Source of the DNA: Kitasatospora purpeofusca
Lineage (GTDB): Bacteria; Actinomycetota; Actinomycetes; Streptomycetales; Streptomycetaceae
Length of the DNA: 64,000 nt
Direction: 5' to 3'
Assembly: GCF_000718025.1 (NCBI RefSeq)
Contig: NZ_JODS01000011.1
Location: forward strand, 186,001 to 250,000
Shown here: positions 50,167-59,055 of the stretch, in pieces
How positions within the stretch are numbered: position 1 is the first letter of the stretch
Layout of the letters: every line of letters begins with the position of its first letter
The notes under the pieces: generated by a model
Told to the model about the DNA's origin: nothing
Seen by the model: the letters and a program-made list of their open reading frames with translations, nothing else
Databases searched by the model: none
Position numbers and translations under genes: made by a program

Positions 50167-51986
50167 GCGCCGCTCCCTCCCCGAAAGCCGATCCCGCCGC
50201 CGAGGCCCGGGCGGACGACGACTGGTCGGACGACCGCACGGACGACGACTCGAACGGCGACGGCGGCTGGGCGGACGACGGCTCGAACGGCGACGGCTCG
50301 GGCGACGGCTCGACAGGCGACGGCTGGACGGACACCGACTGGTCCGAGGACTGGACCGACGAGACCCTCGCCCTGCTCCGCACCCTGCGCGCCCCGCACC
50401 GGCGCAACCGCGCCAAGTCGGTCGGCTTCGCCGTCTACTGTGTGATCCTCATCCTGATCATCTGGGGCGGCGTGCCCAGCCTCGGCCTGTTCCTGCAGGC
50501 ATCCATGGGCGCCGACTACACCGGCCACGGCAGCGATCTGCTCGCCGCGATGCCCGCCGGCATCACCGCGATCGGGCTGGTGACCTTCCTCCTGCTGGTC
50601 CGGGACGGCCTGTGGCGCGGCCCGGTGGTGCCGCCCCGGGCGGCGGCCGACTGGCTGCTGATCCACCCCGTCCGGCCCCGCCCGGTGCTCCGGCCGTGGT
50701 TCTGGCTGTCCTGCGCCGTGGCCGCGTTCCCCGGTCTGGTGGCGGCGGTCGGCGGCATGGTCGCGCTCGGGCTCACCGTCCGGACCGGCCTGCCGGCCGC
50801 GCTCGGCTGGTGCCTGCTCGGGGGCCTCTGCGTGCCGCTCCTGGCCACCTGCGCCGCGCTGGTGGTGGAGCGCAGCGACCGCGCCGCCCGCTGGGTGCGC
50901 CGACTCACCCCGGGTCTGACACTGCTGATCATCGCGCTGGCGGGGCAGAGCGCTTTGGCCGTCGCCGGTCACCCGGTGCGCTGGCTGGAGCTGGTCGAGA
51001 TGTGGTCGGGGCCGTGGGGCTGGGCCGCGATCGCCGCCCTTGCGCCGACCTCGGCCGCCGTGGCGGGCGGCTGGGTCGCCGCCGCACTGCTGCTGGTGTC
51101 GACCGGTGCCGCCCTGGTGCTCGCCGACCGGGCCGCCGCGACGGTCCCGCTGGCCCGGCTGCGGGAGCGGGCCAGGACCGCTGCCGGGGTGCTGGCCGCG
51201 CTCCGGACGGTCGAGCTGCGCAGCGCCCGGCTGGCGGTGAACAGCGCCAACGGCAGCGCCCGGCAACGCCGGCTCCGGCTGCCCGCGCCCCGGCGGGCAT
51301 GGCTGGTGGTGCCGTGGCGGGACACCCTCGCCCTGCTCCGCTCACCCGCCCGGCTGGGCCGCGCGACGGTGCTCACGGTGCCCGCGCTGCTCTGCGCCGT
51401 CCTCGCGCACGGGGCCGCGGGCGCACTGTCCTGGCTGGCCGCCGCCGTCGCGCTGACCTTCGGCTACCTGGCCGTCGCGCAGCTGCTGGAGCCGGCCCGG
51501 ATCGAGACGGACGATGTCCGGCGGGCCTCCTGGTCGCCGTACCCGTTCGCCGGGCTCATGCTGCGCCATGCCATCGTTCCGACGCTGGCCGGGGTCCTGC
51601 TGGGGCTGGCCTGCACCGGGGCGCTGCTGGCGGCGGGCACGGGCCCGACGGCCTGGCTCGCACCGGCCGCCGCGCCGGCGCTGGTCGCGGCGGGGCTGGT
51701 CAACGCCTGCCGCGGGGTGCTGCGCAAGGACCTGATGTTCTCCCCCGCCCAGGGCGCCGGCGGTGGGACGGGCCCGATGCTGTTCGCCGCCTGGTACGCG
51801 GCCGGGCCTGCCGTGGGCGTGGCCGCGCTGACGCCGATGTTCTCCTCGGCACTGCGCGCCGGGGCGGTCGTGCCGGTCGGCAAGGCTGCGCTGATGGCGG
51901 TGGTGGTCGCGGTCCTGCTGCTGCGCTGGGCGCAGGCCAGGGCGGCGAAGATGAGCAGGGCCCGTGCCGGGGAGAGCACTCCCTAG
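50163..51986 (+). CDS. ABC permease-like membrane protein with acidic N-terminus, 607 aa
   Basis: Starts GTG 50163 overlapping the ATPase stop. The first 55 residues are a low-complexity Asp/Gly/Trp/Ser tail with repeats such as DDGSNGDGSGDG. Then about twelve hydrophobic segments, for example VGFAVYCVILILIIWGGV, GITAIGLVTFLLLVRDG, GLVAAVGGMVALGLTV, LLIIALAGQSALAVAG, VLTVPALLCAVLAHGAAG and a last one at AALMAVVVAVLLLRWA. The family resembles the DUF6297-type proteins that accompany single ATPases in actinomycetes. It is probably the membrane part of the exporter; substrate unknown. Confidence 0.82.
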   Translation: MSAAPSPKADPAAEARADDDWSDDRTDDDSNGDGGWADDGSNGDGSGDGSTGDGWTDTDWSEDWTDETLALLRTLRAPHRRNRAKSVGFAVYCVILILIIWGGVPSLGLFLQASMGADYTGHGSDLLAAMPAGITAIGLVTFLLLVRDGLWRGPVVPPRAAADWLLIHPVRPRPVLRPWFWLSCAVAAFPGLVAAVGGMVALGLTVRTGLPAALGWCLLGGLCVPLLATCAALVVERSDRAARWVRRLTPGLTLLIIALAGQSALAVAGHPVRWLELVEMWSGPWGWAAIAALAPTSAAVAGGWVAAALLLVSTGAALVLADRAAATVPLARLRERARTAAGVLAALRTVELRSARLAVNSANGSARQRRLRLPAPRRAWLVVPWRDTLALLRSPARLGRATVLTVPALLCAVLAHGAAGALSWLAAAVALTFGYLAVAQLLEPARIETDDVRRASWSPYPFAGLMLRHAIVPTLAGVLLGLACTGALLAAGTGPTAWLAPAAAPALVAAGLVNACRGVLRKDLMFSPAQGAGGGTGPMLFAAWYAAGPAVGVAALTPMFSSALRAGAVVPVGKAALMAVVVAVLLLRWAQARAAKMSRARAGESTP

Positions 51987-52049
51987 ATCCGTACCGCGCG
52001 TCCGCGTCCGCCTCCGTTGATCCGGACGCTCCGGCGCACACCGCCGCCC

Positions 52050-52081
52050 GGGCCCGGTCCGCAACCACGCGGGCCGGGCCC
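52050..52081. terminator. bidirectional terminator
   Basis: GGGCCCGGTCCGC (52050-52062), loop AACCAC, GCGGGCCGGGCCC (52069-52081): a 13-bp stem with one G-T pair. It lies between the convergent ABC permease and dienelactone hydrolase genes. Confidence 0.8.
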
Positions 52082-52169
52082 GCGGTCCACCCGGTCGCTA
52101 CCGCCGCCCTGCGGTGCCCGTCGGCCCCGGTGGGCCCGGTGGCGCCGGCGGGCCCTTTGGACCCCCTGG

Positions 52170-52958
52170 TCAGCGCCCGGCGCCGTGCTCGGCGAGGAAG
52201 GCCAGAACCCTGCGCCAGGAGTCCGCGCACGCCTCGGCGGTCTCCGCCGAGCCCTGCTCGAAGAAGCCGTGCGGAGCTCCGGGGTAGGTGACCGACCGGT
52301 ACCGGCACCCGGCAGCGTCGAGTGCCTGCTCGAACCCCGCCACCGCGGCCGGCGGAATGGCCTCGTCGGCGCTGCCCCAGAGGGCCAGCAACGGCGCCGT
52401 GAAGTCGCCGGCGAGCTGGGTGGGGCCGGGCGAGCCGTTGATCACGTCCGGGAATCCGTAGAAGCCGATCACGCCGGCGAGTCCGAACCGCTCGGCAGCG
52501 GCCCGAAAAGCCTGACGACCACCGAAGCAGAAGCCGAGGGCGATCACCGGCCGGCGGCTCGCCCCTCCGTCGGCGCGCAGTTCCGCGGTCGCGGCGGCGA
52601 TGTCGGCATCCAGGCCGGCCGGGGTGAGCTTCATCAGGTGGGCCAGCAGGTTGCCCGGCTCGGTGAACCCCGCTCCCCGGTCACGGAGGTCGGACCCGGC
52701 GGTGCGGCCGAACCAGTCCAGCGCGAGTGCGGGATGCCCTTGCTCCGCCAGCCGTACGGCGAGTGCCTCGTAGAACGGGGACAGGCCGTTGTTGTCGGGC
52801 AGCACCAGAACGGCGGCACCGGACAAGCGCTCGGGCCGCGCCACGAAGGCGGCGAACCGGGTCCCGTCACCTGCCGTCAGGACGAGCGGCCCCGTCTCCG
52901 CGACGGGGGTGACGGCGGCGCGGTGGACGGGCGGAACAGCGTCGGATTCGTAGCACAC
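52170..52958 (-). CDS. dienelactone hydrolase family protein, 262 aa
   Basis: Cytoplasmic alpha/beta hydrolase. The nucleophile is Cys144 in ALGFCFGGRQAF, the acid is Asp in LWGSADEAIP near residue 194 and the base His in YPGAPHGFF near 226: the Cys-Asp-His triad of dienelactone hydrolases. Start GTG 52958 with GAGGAATG upstream. Substrate may be a lactone or an ester of aromatic degradation, but there are no other such genes near. The upstream 53030-53095 AT-rich stretch with an inverted repeat is probably its promoter. Confidence 0.9.
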   Translation of the reverse strand: MCYESDAVPPVHRAAVTPVAETGPLVLTAGDGTRFAAFVARPERLSGAAVLVLPDNNGLSPFYEALAVRLAEQGHPALALDWFGRTAGSDLRDRGAGFTEPGNLLAHLMKLTPAGLDADIAAATAELRADGGASRRPVIALGFCFGGRQAFRAAAERFGLAGVIGFYGFPDVINGSPGPTQLAGDFTAPLLALWGSADEAIPPAAVAGFEQALDAAGCRYRSVTYPGAPHGFFEQGSAETAEACADSWRRVLAFLAEHGAGR

Positions 52959-53055
52959 AGGGCATTCCTCGTCAGTGCTTCCACGGGGCGACGCCGGAAG
53001 GCCGGCGTCGGCGGACGCGGGAACTCTATGCGAGAAATACTTATGTGAAGATCCA

Positions 53056-53072
53056 TCATATCATGAATATGA
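53056..53072. promoter_or_regulatory. inverted repeat in an AT-rich island
   Basis: TCATAT (53056-53061), spacer CATGA, ATATGA (53067-53072): a 17-base inverted repeat within the most AT-rich stretch of the window (about 53030-53095). It is 98 bases upstream of the dienelactone hydrolase start on the minus strand and likely an operator. Confidence 0.5.
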
Positions 53073-53209
53073 ATTCTTTTCAAGGCATTTTCGTCGGAGA
53101 TCGGCCGCAATTCGGTCACCCTGGGCCTTCACCGCCCGGAATCGCGCGCCGACGGAAATATCGAGTACCCCGACCCCGGAGCGGTCGCCCCGCTCCGTTC
53201 ATACCCGTG

Positions 53210-53773
53210 TCAGTTAGAAGCCCCCGGTATTGCCGGAGGCATCAGGCAGGGCGTGTTGACCCGGAAGAGCAGCAGCCCTCCGGTCGTGGTCTCCACGGTG
53301 ATCAGGTACCGGCTCGCCGGCTGGGAGGCGTCGAGGACGGTGTCGACCTTGCCGTCCGTGGTCTCCCGGTAACCGTCGATCTTGAAGCCCTGTTGTTCGA
53401 GCATCGCCCGGACCTTCCGGACCGCCTCGGGGTGCTGCCCGACCGGCGCGGAGCCGTAGACCGCGTACGACATCTTGTAACGGCCGTCCTGCGCGACCTC
53501 GTCGTTCTTGCCGACACAGCCGTTGAAGAACGGCTCGGCGCTTCCGGTGTCGAGGTTGACGCCGGCGCTCTGCGCCATGTCCTCGGCCATGTGCTGGGCC
53601 CAGTCCTGAGCGTCCTGGCGGGCCTTGACGGGCAGCGGCTCGGTGGGGCCGGGCGCGGACATGCATCCTCCGAGGATCAGAGGCAGGCAGAGCACCACCG
53701 CGGCGATGCCGAGGCGCCGCACTCCGACCGAGTGCGCAGCGCGGGCAGCGGTTCGTGGCAGGGGGAAGGGCAC
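53210..53773 (-). CDS. lipoprotein, 187 aa
   Basis: Exported lipoprotein. Signal with basic RTAARAAHSVGVRRLG, hydrophobic IAAVVLCLPLIL and lipobox LGGC with Cys37. The mature part contains QDAQDWAQHMAEDMAQSAG, CVGKNDEVAQDGRYKMSYAVYG with a second Cys and a C-terminal SRYLITVETTTGGLLLFRVNTPC. Not recognised beyond being a surface lipoprotein family in Streptomyces. GTG 53773 has AAGGAAG upstream. It is the last gene on the minus strand before the DLH region. Confidence 0.82.
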   Translation of the reverse strand: MPFPLPRTAARAAHSVGVRRLGIAAVVLCLPLILGGCMSAPGPTEPLPVKARQDAQDWAQHMAEDMAQSAGVNLDTGSAEPFFNGCVGKNDEVAQDGRYKMSYAVYGSAPVGQHPEAVRKVRAMLEQQGFKIDGYRETTDGKVDTVLDASQPASRYLITVETTTGGLLLFRVNTPCLMPPAIPGASN

Positions 53774-54163
53774 GGTGGACTTCCTTGCGCTTGGAACAGG
53801 GTGGGGGGCCGGCCGTCCGGGCCGCGGCCGGCCCAGCAGTCGCAGGGGACGGGGGCTGACGGTCAGCCTCGGAAGCGCTGTCGGTGCCTTCCCGACGAGA
53901 TGCGGCCCCGATGGTCAGCCTGTGAGCTGACCCGCTCCCGTCCGACTGCCGGCAACGGCCGGCCGGCAGGGCTTCCGGAGACCTTCACCTATGGACGGCG
54001 CCACCTCCCCGCGGACATGTCGATCTCCCTTGGATTGACCTTGAGATGACCCACTGCGTTCCCCTCCCGACAGCTCATCAGTCGGCAAGGAGCCTATTGC
54101 GGTGACCGGCCGATGCCCATCCGTGCAAGTACTCATCCGATATGAATCGAAATAGGCAAGTAG
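53774..54163. other. intergenic region, 390 bp
   Basis: Lies upstream of the lipoprotein gene and at the end of the small gene at 54164. Short minus-strand frames exist but none has a ribosome site or recognisable content. The stretch at 54125-54163 is AT-rich. Confidence 0.4.
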
Positions 54164-54466
54164 CTACCCGTCCTTCGGGGAGTGGTCGACGCTCGAGAAC
54201 GGACCGTTCCGCCGTAGCCGTGTGCCGTCCGCCGGAGCGCCGCCCTCGGGCGCGGCCTCGCACCCCTCCACTCGGCCGACGAGGGCGACCCGGTCGACGC
54301 CGAACCGGCGCGCCGAAACCTGGAGGAGCCGGCCCCGGCCGACCGCCCGGCTGCGCCAGCCGGCGGAAGGGTCCCGCGCTTCGACGTGGGCGAGACCGAA
54401 GTGCGTGACCTGGCGATCCAGGAACGGCGACTGGGCATCGAGCAGGGAACGCGGACGCCTTGCCAC
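54164..54466 (-). CDS. hypothetical protein, 100 aa
   Basis: A minus-strand frame with about 90% GC3 codons. GTG 54466 follows GGGTGGA by seven bases. It reads RSLLDAQSPFLDRQVTHFGL, AHVEARDPSAGWRSRAVGRG and LLQVSARRFGVDRVALVGRV, a beta-rich pattern. The start is 29 bases from the divergent phosphatase gene. I do not recognise it; it could also be a truncated gene. The C-terminal 25 residues are polar and of low complexity. Confidence 0.45.
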   Translation of the reverse strand: MARRPRSLLDAQSPFLDRQVTHFGLAHVEARDPSAGWRSRAVGRGRLLQVSARRFGVDRVALVGRVEGCEAAPEGGAPADGTRLRRNGPFSSVDHSPKDG

Positions 54467-54495
54467 GTCGTTGGTCCACCCGGAGAGGAGCGTCT

Positions 54496-55008
54496 GTGAA
54501 GACACGTCAGAGGGATCGGGGCACCCCCGAACCACAGGCGCCGTGGAACGAAGTCAGTCCGCGACTGTGGATGGGCGGGCACTTCTGGGCCGGCCCGGAA
54601 GGCGATGTACAAGCCGCCGTCGTCGGTGCAGAATTCGATCTGGTCATCAGCCTGTTCACCCGACCGGGCCACGGTCCGACTCCCGGAGTCGATCATCTGA
54701 TCAGTGAGATCCCCGACAGTCCGCTCACGGCCGAACACCTCCACTCGGTCCGACAGTTGGCCGTCACGGCCACCGAGGCCGTACGCAATGAGCGGACCGT
54801 GCTCGTGCGCTGCCACTCCGGCTACAACCGCTCCGGCCTCGTTGTCGCACAGACCCTGATCGAGCTGGGCCAGGACCCCGCCACCGCCATCGCCCTCGTC
54901 CGACAGAGACGATCGCCCTGGGCTCTGAACAACCGGACCTTCGAGCAGTACCTCACTACCGGACTCGATGTCGCCCACCTCCTGGCCGGGCTCGAAACCG
55001 GCACCTGA
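54496..55008 (+). CDS. dual-specificity protein phosphatase-like protein, 170 aa
   Basis: Cysteine phosphatase of the DSP type. The signature HCX5R is RCHSGYNRSG with Cys106 and Arg112. The preceding strand FDLVISLFTRPGH and the general acid loop EIPDSPLTAEHL (Asp at about 74) fit. GTG 54496 with GGAGAGGAG upstream is the best start. Removes phosphate from proteins or small phosphoesters; target unknown. Confidence 0.9.
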   Translation: MKTRQRDRGTPEPQAPWNEVSPRLWMGGHFWAGPEGDVQAAVVGAEFDLVISLFTRPGHGPTPGVDHLISEIPDSPLTAEHLHSVRQLAVTATEAVRNERTVLVRCHSGYNRSGLVVAQTLIELGQDPATAIALVRQRRSPWALNNRTFEQYLTTGLDVAHLLAGLETGT

Positions 55009-55236
55009 CTGCGCCTCGCAATGGACCGCGACGTTCCGGGTTTGGTACTCCTACTACGAGTACGGGCAGGGGCAGACGGCGGAGGTCTTCGATCCCCCGG
55101 AGTCGGTCGCCCACAGGCTCCGCCGCGTGGCCGGACGATGTTGTGGCGGCTCGGTGGACATCGACCGGACGCCGGTGCGGGTAAGTGGCGAACCTGGGGT
55201 GCCGACCAGGAGACGTCCCGAAATACAGGGGAGACG
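55009..55236 (+). other. possible gene fragment
   Basis: In the frame that follows the phosphatase stop, 55024-55130 reads TATFRVWYSYYEYGQGQTAE followed by VFDPPESVAHRLRRV, with normal codon use and a pattern reminiscent of small immunity-like proteins. It has no start and loses coding character after about 55140, so it may be a fragment; the evidence is weak. Confidence 0.3.
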
Positions 55237-55737
55237 ATGACAGCCGATCTATCGATGAGCGTCCTGGGACCGGGTGGAGTCGAGGAGACCTGGGAACTGT
55301 TCCTGAAGGACGGCGAGGTCCCCGGTATCACCCTCAGGAGCTCCGACGGTACGGCCTGGAGCGCTGACGGCGATGACCTGTTCGATGCGCTGTCAGACAT
55401 CCGGCTGCAGATCGAGCCCCTGGGCTACCTGCTGCTCTGCAACGGCGCCAGGACCGACGCCTATCCGTCGGGCAGGTGCCGCGACATGGGCCGCGGAAGC
55501 ATCGTGTACATCCTGAAGCCGGGTCGGGCCGCCCGCCAGCAGGTGTCCGTCTTCGACCGTGCAGCGCCGGCCTCGGTCGGCACCGTCGCCGCCCAACGGG
55601 AGTTCTACGAGGCCTGGATCGCCGGCCCCATGCACCGGCCACTGACCGACCGGACGAGGGACGCGCTGGCCGATCTCTGGTTCCGGCTGAGCGGCCGCTC
55701 GTACGCCGGCACCCTGAAACGTCGAAGGCCGGAGTGA
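55237..55737 (+). CDS. hypothetical protein, 166 aa
   Basis: ATG 55237 with AGGGGAG upstream. The protein has ETWELFLKDGEVPGITLRSS, then DDLFDALSDIRLQIEPLGYLLLCNGARTDAYPSGRCRDMG (residues about 48-88) and YILKPGRAARQQVSVFD, ending in a basic tail. The combination of a long N-terminal strand block and a G-Y-L-L-L-C-N-G-A core is found in a family of unknown function in Streptomyces near immunity-like genes. No signal or membrane segment. Confidence 0.72.
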   Translation: MTADLSMSVLGPGGVEETWELFLKDGEVPGITLRSSDGTAWSADGDDLFDALSDIRLQIEPLGYLLLCNGARTDAYPSGRCRDMGRGSIVYILKPGRAARQQVSVFDRAAPASVGTVAAQREFYEAWIAGPMHRPLTDRTRDALADLWFRLSGRSYAGTLKRRRPE

Positions 55738-55814
55738 TCGTGGACTCCGGGGATCCTGATCGCCCGGCATCGGATCAAGGTGCTCGCGTCGGGCCGCCCT
55801 CGTACCTTCTCGGC

Positions 55815-56792
55815 TCAGCCCGGCGCGTCCATCAGGGAGGTGAGGTAGGCGTCCAGCCGCTCCTCCACGGCTCGTGTCGTCAGCTCGTACCGTCCTGCCT
55901 CCCACCACGGCTGCGCCACCCACTGCACTTCCTCCGAGAATGCCAGGGGCGACCGCACCTGCCAGTACAGCCGCTCGTCCGCCGCTGCGGCCAGCGTCCC
56001 GCCGGCGGCCTGGTACGCCTCGGTGAAGCGCAGGCCCCAGGCCGGGCCGTGCAGCAGCGCGAGATTGGTGGCGCAATGCGCCACGTCGAGGTCGGCGGGG
56101 CCCCAGGAGGCGGCTGCCCAGTCGACGACGCCGGTGATCCGGGCGACGGCGGCACCGGCACCGGCCGGGTCCTCGGGCGGCAGGTCGAACAGTACGTTGC
56201 CGGGCTGGAAGTCCCCGTGAAGGAAGCGTCCTTCGTAGCGGGGCGCGGGCCTGCGGATCACGTCGGTCGCGGCGGCCCAGGTCGCGGCGTCGGCGCCCTC
56301 GGGGACCACGACCGTGTCGGCGGTCGACAGCGCCACGTACTCCCGGGGCCGTGCCGCCGGCCGCACCGTGTGGATCGCCGCGAGTTGACGGGCCAGCAAT
56401 GGCAGGCGCGTCTCCAGCCCCCCGTCGTGGAGGGTTGTCCGGCCCGGGAGGTGGCTCATGAGGAGCGAGGGGTACTCGCAGTGCGCGGCGACCGGATCGA
56501 AGGCGACGAGTCCGGGAGCCCGCACGCCGGTGCCGGTGAGCGTGGTCAGGGCGTCGGCCTCCCGGTGCAGGAGGTCCTCGGCCGGCCCCTGCCGGGTCGG
56601 GTCGACGAAGGAGCGCAGCACCAGGTGCCGGGTGCCGCCGTCCCGCGTGCCGACGGTCAGCCGCCGCATGTCGGCGGTGGCGCCGCCGTGCAGCGCCTCG
56701 GCTCCGACGATCCGCTCGCCGGGCTCCAGGTGCCGGCGGACCCAGGCCAGGGTCAACGGTCGGACGGTCGCCGCCTCGTCATGATTGGTCAC
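55815..56792 (-). CDS. aminoglycoside phosphotransferase (APH) family protein, 325 aa
   Basis: Kinase-like fold enzyme phosphorylating a small molecule. The Brenner motif FLHGDFQPGNVLFD with the catalytic Asp is near residues 191-204 and the metal motif VVDWAAASWGPADLDVAH near 222-239. N-terminal VGAEALHGGATADMRRLTV is the glycine-rich loop region. Start GTG 56792. It could act on an antibiotic, homoserine-like or other alcohol; there is no further context. Convergent with the preceding unknown gene. Confidence 0.88.
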   Translation of the reverse strand: MTNHDEAATVRPLTLAWVRRHLEPGERIVGAEALHGGATADMRRLTVGTRDGGTRHLVLRSFVDPTRQGPAEDLLHREADALTTLTGTGVRAPGLVAFDPVAAHCEYPSLLMSHLPGRTTLHDGGLETRLPLLARQLAAIHTVRPAARPREYVALSTADTVVVPEGADAATWAAATDVIRRPAPRYEGRFLHGDFQPGNVLFDLPPEDPAGAGAAVARITGVVDWAAASWGPADLDVAHCATNLALLHGPAWGLRFTEAYQAAGGTLAAAADERLYWQVRSPLAFSEEVQWVAQPWWEAGRYELTTRAVEERLDAYLTSLMDAPG

Positions 56793-56934
56793 CGCGCCAC
56801 CTCATCATCCGGGCGGCGGCATGCGCGACCCCTTTAGGTCCTGTCCGCGAGTCGGTGTGCGACTCCCCGGCACCCCCGCCTGAATCGGCAAAGCCGTCGG
56901 TAGGTGCAGTTCGGTGGTGCGCTCGGCCGGGCGG

Positions 56935-57366
56935 TCAGAAGCTCCAGCTGTACAGGCGGCCGCCTGTGCTTACCGCAGAGGCCGCGAGCCGGGCGACTTC
57001 CCGTAGCACCGTCGGCAGATCGTCGTCGGTCATGTCGTCACCGTCCTCGTCCCTGAGCCTGGTGGTCCAGCGACCGGCGAGCTCCTCCAGTTCCGTGGAG
57101 TCGGCGTCGGCCAGCGCCCGGGTCAACCGCCCTGGCAGAGCGAACACCTCGACGCCGTCGTTCACGGGGGCAGTGACCCACCGCGGCCACCGTTTGCCGA
57201 GCTGCTCGGGTGTCGGTACCTCGGTCGAGGGCTCCTCGAAGTACATGTCCCAGACGGCGATGGCACTGTCCGGCTCGATGAATTCCGGACCGGGTCGCCG
57301 CCCGCGCATCGCACAGACAGCATCGTCGTCGGGCGCGAGGAAGAACACTATGTCGTGAGCCACCAC
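56935..57366 (-). CDS. hypothetical protein, 143 aa
   Basis: GTG 57366 (or the next GTG at 57363). The protein starts VAHDIVFFLAPDDDAVCAM and contains AVWDMYFEEPSTEVPTPEQL, ELEELAGRWTTRL and a C-terminus LYSWSF. It is an acidic, soluble protein with a mixed fold. The VFFLAPDDDAV start and the W-x-x-Y-F-E motif recur in a family of Streptomyces unknown proteins. No functional clue. Confidence 0.72.
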   Translation of the reverse strand: MVAHDIVFFLAPDDDAVCAMRGRRPGPEFIEPDSAIAVWDMYFEEPSTEVPTPEQLGKRWPRWVTAPVNDGVEVFALPGRLTRALADADSTELEELAGRWTTRLRDEDGDDMTDDDLPTVLREVARLAASAVSTGGRLYSWSF

Positions 57367-57477
57367 AGCATGATGGCAAACCGCGCAGACGCGAGAACGG
57401 TACAGGTCGCGAAAGGTCCTCCCCGCGCAGGCGGGGACGCCGGCGTGCGGCCGAGGTCCCCGCCCGGCGGCCGGAGG

Positions 57478-58671
57478 TCAGGGGTGGAAGGCCACCTCCG
57501 GGTCGGCCGCGTTCGGTCCGTCCAGCAGCGGCTGCGCGATGCCCTTCAGCTGCAGGTCGAAGAAGGCACCGACGTACCGGCGGGTGAGGTCGGCGGCGCG
57601 GGCGCTCGCGATGGTGCTGCCGGGCGGGCGGGGCACGCCCAGGCCGTCGATGAGCACCGGGAAGTCGGTGAAGCTGTGGTGGTCGGTGCCTTCGACGGTC
57701 AGCCAGCGCTTCCAGCCGTCGAGGTGGAGCCAGCTCGTCTGCCAGCTCTCGTCCTCGGCTCCGCCGCCCAATGGGTGGCCGATCATCAGGAACGGCTTGC
57801 CGCCGATCCCGGTGGCGGGCACCAGGACGTCCATGGTTCCGTCCAGGTTCACCCCGGCCCGGATCCGGTCGTCGGTGAGCAGGGCCGGGACGGTGGCCGC
57901 GCCACCGGCGGAGTGACCGGCCATGCCGATCCGGTCGCGGTCGATCATCCGGGCGTAGCGCCACGCCGGGTGGGGACGGCTGGTCAGCCGGTCGATGACG
58001 AACGACACGTCCTTCGCCCGGCTCTCGTCCACCTGCGACCAGTCCTTGGGAACGCCGCACATCACACAGGGCAGCGTCCGCCCGTCCGGGAAGGTGGTGC
58101 CGGTGTTCTCGTAGGTGTGGTCGACCAGCGCGACGACGTAGCCGCGGCTGGCCAGGTCCTCGGCGAGGCCGGTGACGGCGGTCCGCGCGTCGACGAAGCC
58201 GGGCGACAGCACCACCAGCGGGTAGTGGCCGCCCTGCGGACGGGCACCGGTCGCCGACCAGGTCCGGACTCCGGTGAGGACCTCGGTCGGGACGGTGTTG
58301 CCCGGCAGCCGGTAGTCCAGCATCGCGCGGGCCGCCCCGGCGGTCATGTACGGGGCCGGGCCGCCCGTGCCGGCGTGGGCGGGGTAGTACATCGAGACCA
58401 TCAGCTGGCGCGGACCCGCGGAGGGCACCCACGGGTCCGGACGGTCCTGGTCGACCAGGTGCAGGATCTCCCGTCCGACCGCGTACTTGCCGGTCGGGCG
58501 CGGGAGTTCGATGCGGACGGCGGCCGGGTCGCCCGTCGCGGCGGTGCCGGGTGCGGGTGCGGCGGAAGCCGCCGGGGAGGGCGCGGCCAGGGCCGGAACG
58601 GTGGCGGCGACGGACAGGGGCAGCGCGAGCAGCAGGGCTGCCGCGCCGACGGTGGCGCGAAGTCGTCTCAT
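57478..58671 (-). CDS. secreted alpha/beta hydrolase, PAF-acetylhydrolase-like, 397 aa
   Basis: Exported serine esterase. Signal: MRRLRATVGAAALLLALPLS with AxA cleavage near residue 30. The fold of platelet-activating factor acetylhydrolases is indicated by MVSMYYPA, the PLVVLSPGFVDARTAVTGLA loop, SRGYVVALVDHTYENTG, and the nucleophile Ser254 in IGMAGHSAGGAATV; the catalytic His is likely in GTDHHSFTDFP near 349. ATG 58671. It presumably hydrolyses small esters or lipids outside the cell. It is divergent from the monooxygenase operon. Confidence 0.9.
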   Translation of the reverse strand: MRRLRATVGAAALLLALPLSVAATVPALAAPSPAASAAPAPGTAATGDPAAVRIELPRPTGKYAVGREILHLVDQDRPDPWVPSAGPRQLMVSMYYPAHAGTGGPAPYMTAGAARAMLDYRLPGNTVPTEVLTGVRTWSATGARPQGGHYPLVVLSPGFVDARTAVTGLAEDLASRGYVVALVDHTYENTGTTFPDGRTLPCVMCGVPKDWSQVDESRAKDVSFVIDRLTSRPHPAWRYARMIDRDRIGMAGHSAGGAATVPALLTDDRIRAGVNLDGTMDVLVPATGIGGKPFLMIGHPLGGGAEDESWQTSWLHLDGWKRWLTVEGTDHHSFTDFPVLIDGLGVPRPPGSTIASARAADLTRRYVGAFFDLQLKGIAQPLLDGPNAADPEVAFHP

Positions 58672-59055
58672 ACCGACGACGGTAGGCCGCGGGCAGGGGA
58701 ACTGACGTCCACTCAGCAGCGTACTCGCCCCCTCCGGGAAGGGCCCTTCGCGTCCCCTAGGGGTGGACCTTCGGACAGCACCGACCGCGCCTGACGGAAC
58801 GGCAACTTCCGCTGTCCACAGCAGATCCCGGCCTCGGCCGGGCGCCGTGGGCCGCGGTTCGTCAATGCGCCGTTGTGCCAGAAGGCGGGCGCGAAGTGCG
58901 CCGGTTCGGCGGGGGCGGGGGTGTGGTTGATCTCTGTTGACTGTCTCCACGCCGCGAGTTGCACACGGACGATCGCGGCCAGGAAACCGTTATTTCCAGG
59001 GGGAATTGGCAAGTATGTGCAAGATCGCGAAACGGTCGCGGGGGTAGCGACTGTC
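58672..59055. other. divergent promoter region, 384 bp
   Basis: Separates the esterase gene from the monooxygenase operon. It holds an inverted repeat GGAAA-N6-TTTCC at 58982-58997 and, at 59020-59040, a near repeat GATCGCGAAACGGTCGCGG. A TTGACT at 58937 has no clear -10 partner. No gene is seen in it. Confidence 0.45.
58982..58997 (+). promoter_or_regulatory. inverted repeat before the monooxygenase operon
   Basis: GGAAA (58982-58986), CCGTTA, TTTCC (58993-58997), 58 bases before the start of the operon. Position suggests an operator. It does not match the 19-bp DmdR iron box, so there is no sign of iron control. Confidence 0.4.

Noticed and set aside
53045..53200. Short plus-strand frame in the AT-rich island starting MKIHHIMNMNSF
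   Set aside because: Low-complexity start, no ribosome site, later part Arg/Pro-rich; better seen as promoter DNA.
58900..59055. Iron box in front of the N-monooxygenase operon
   Set aside because: The 19-bp TTAGGTTAGGCTAACCTAA-like pattern is not present in any register.
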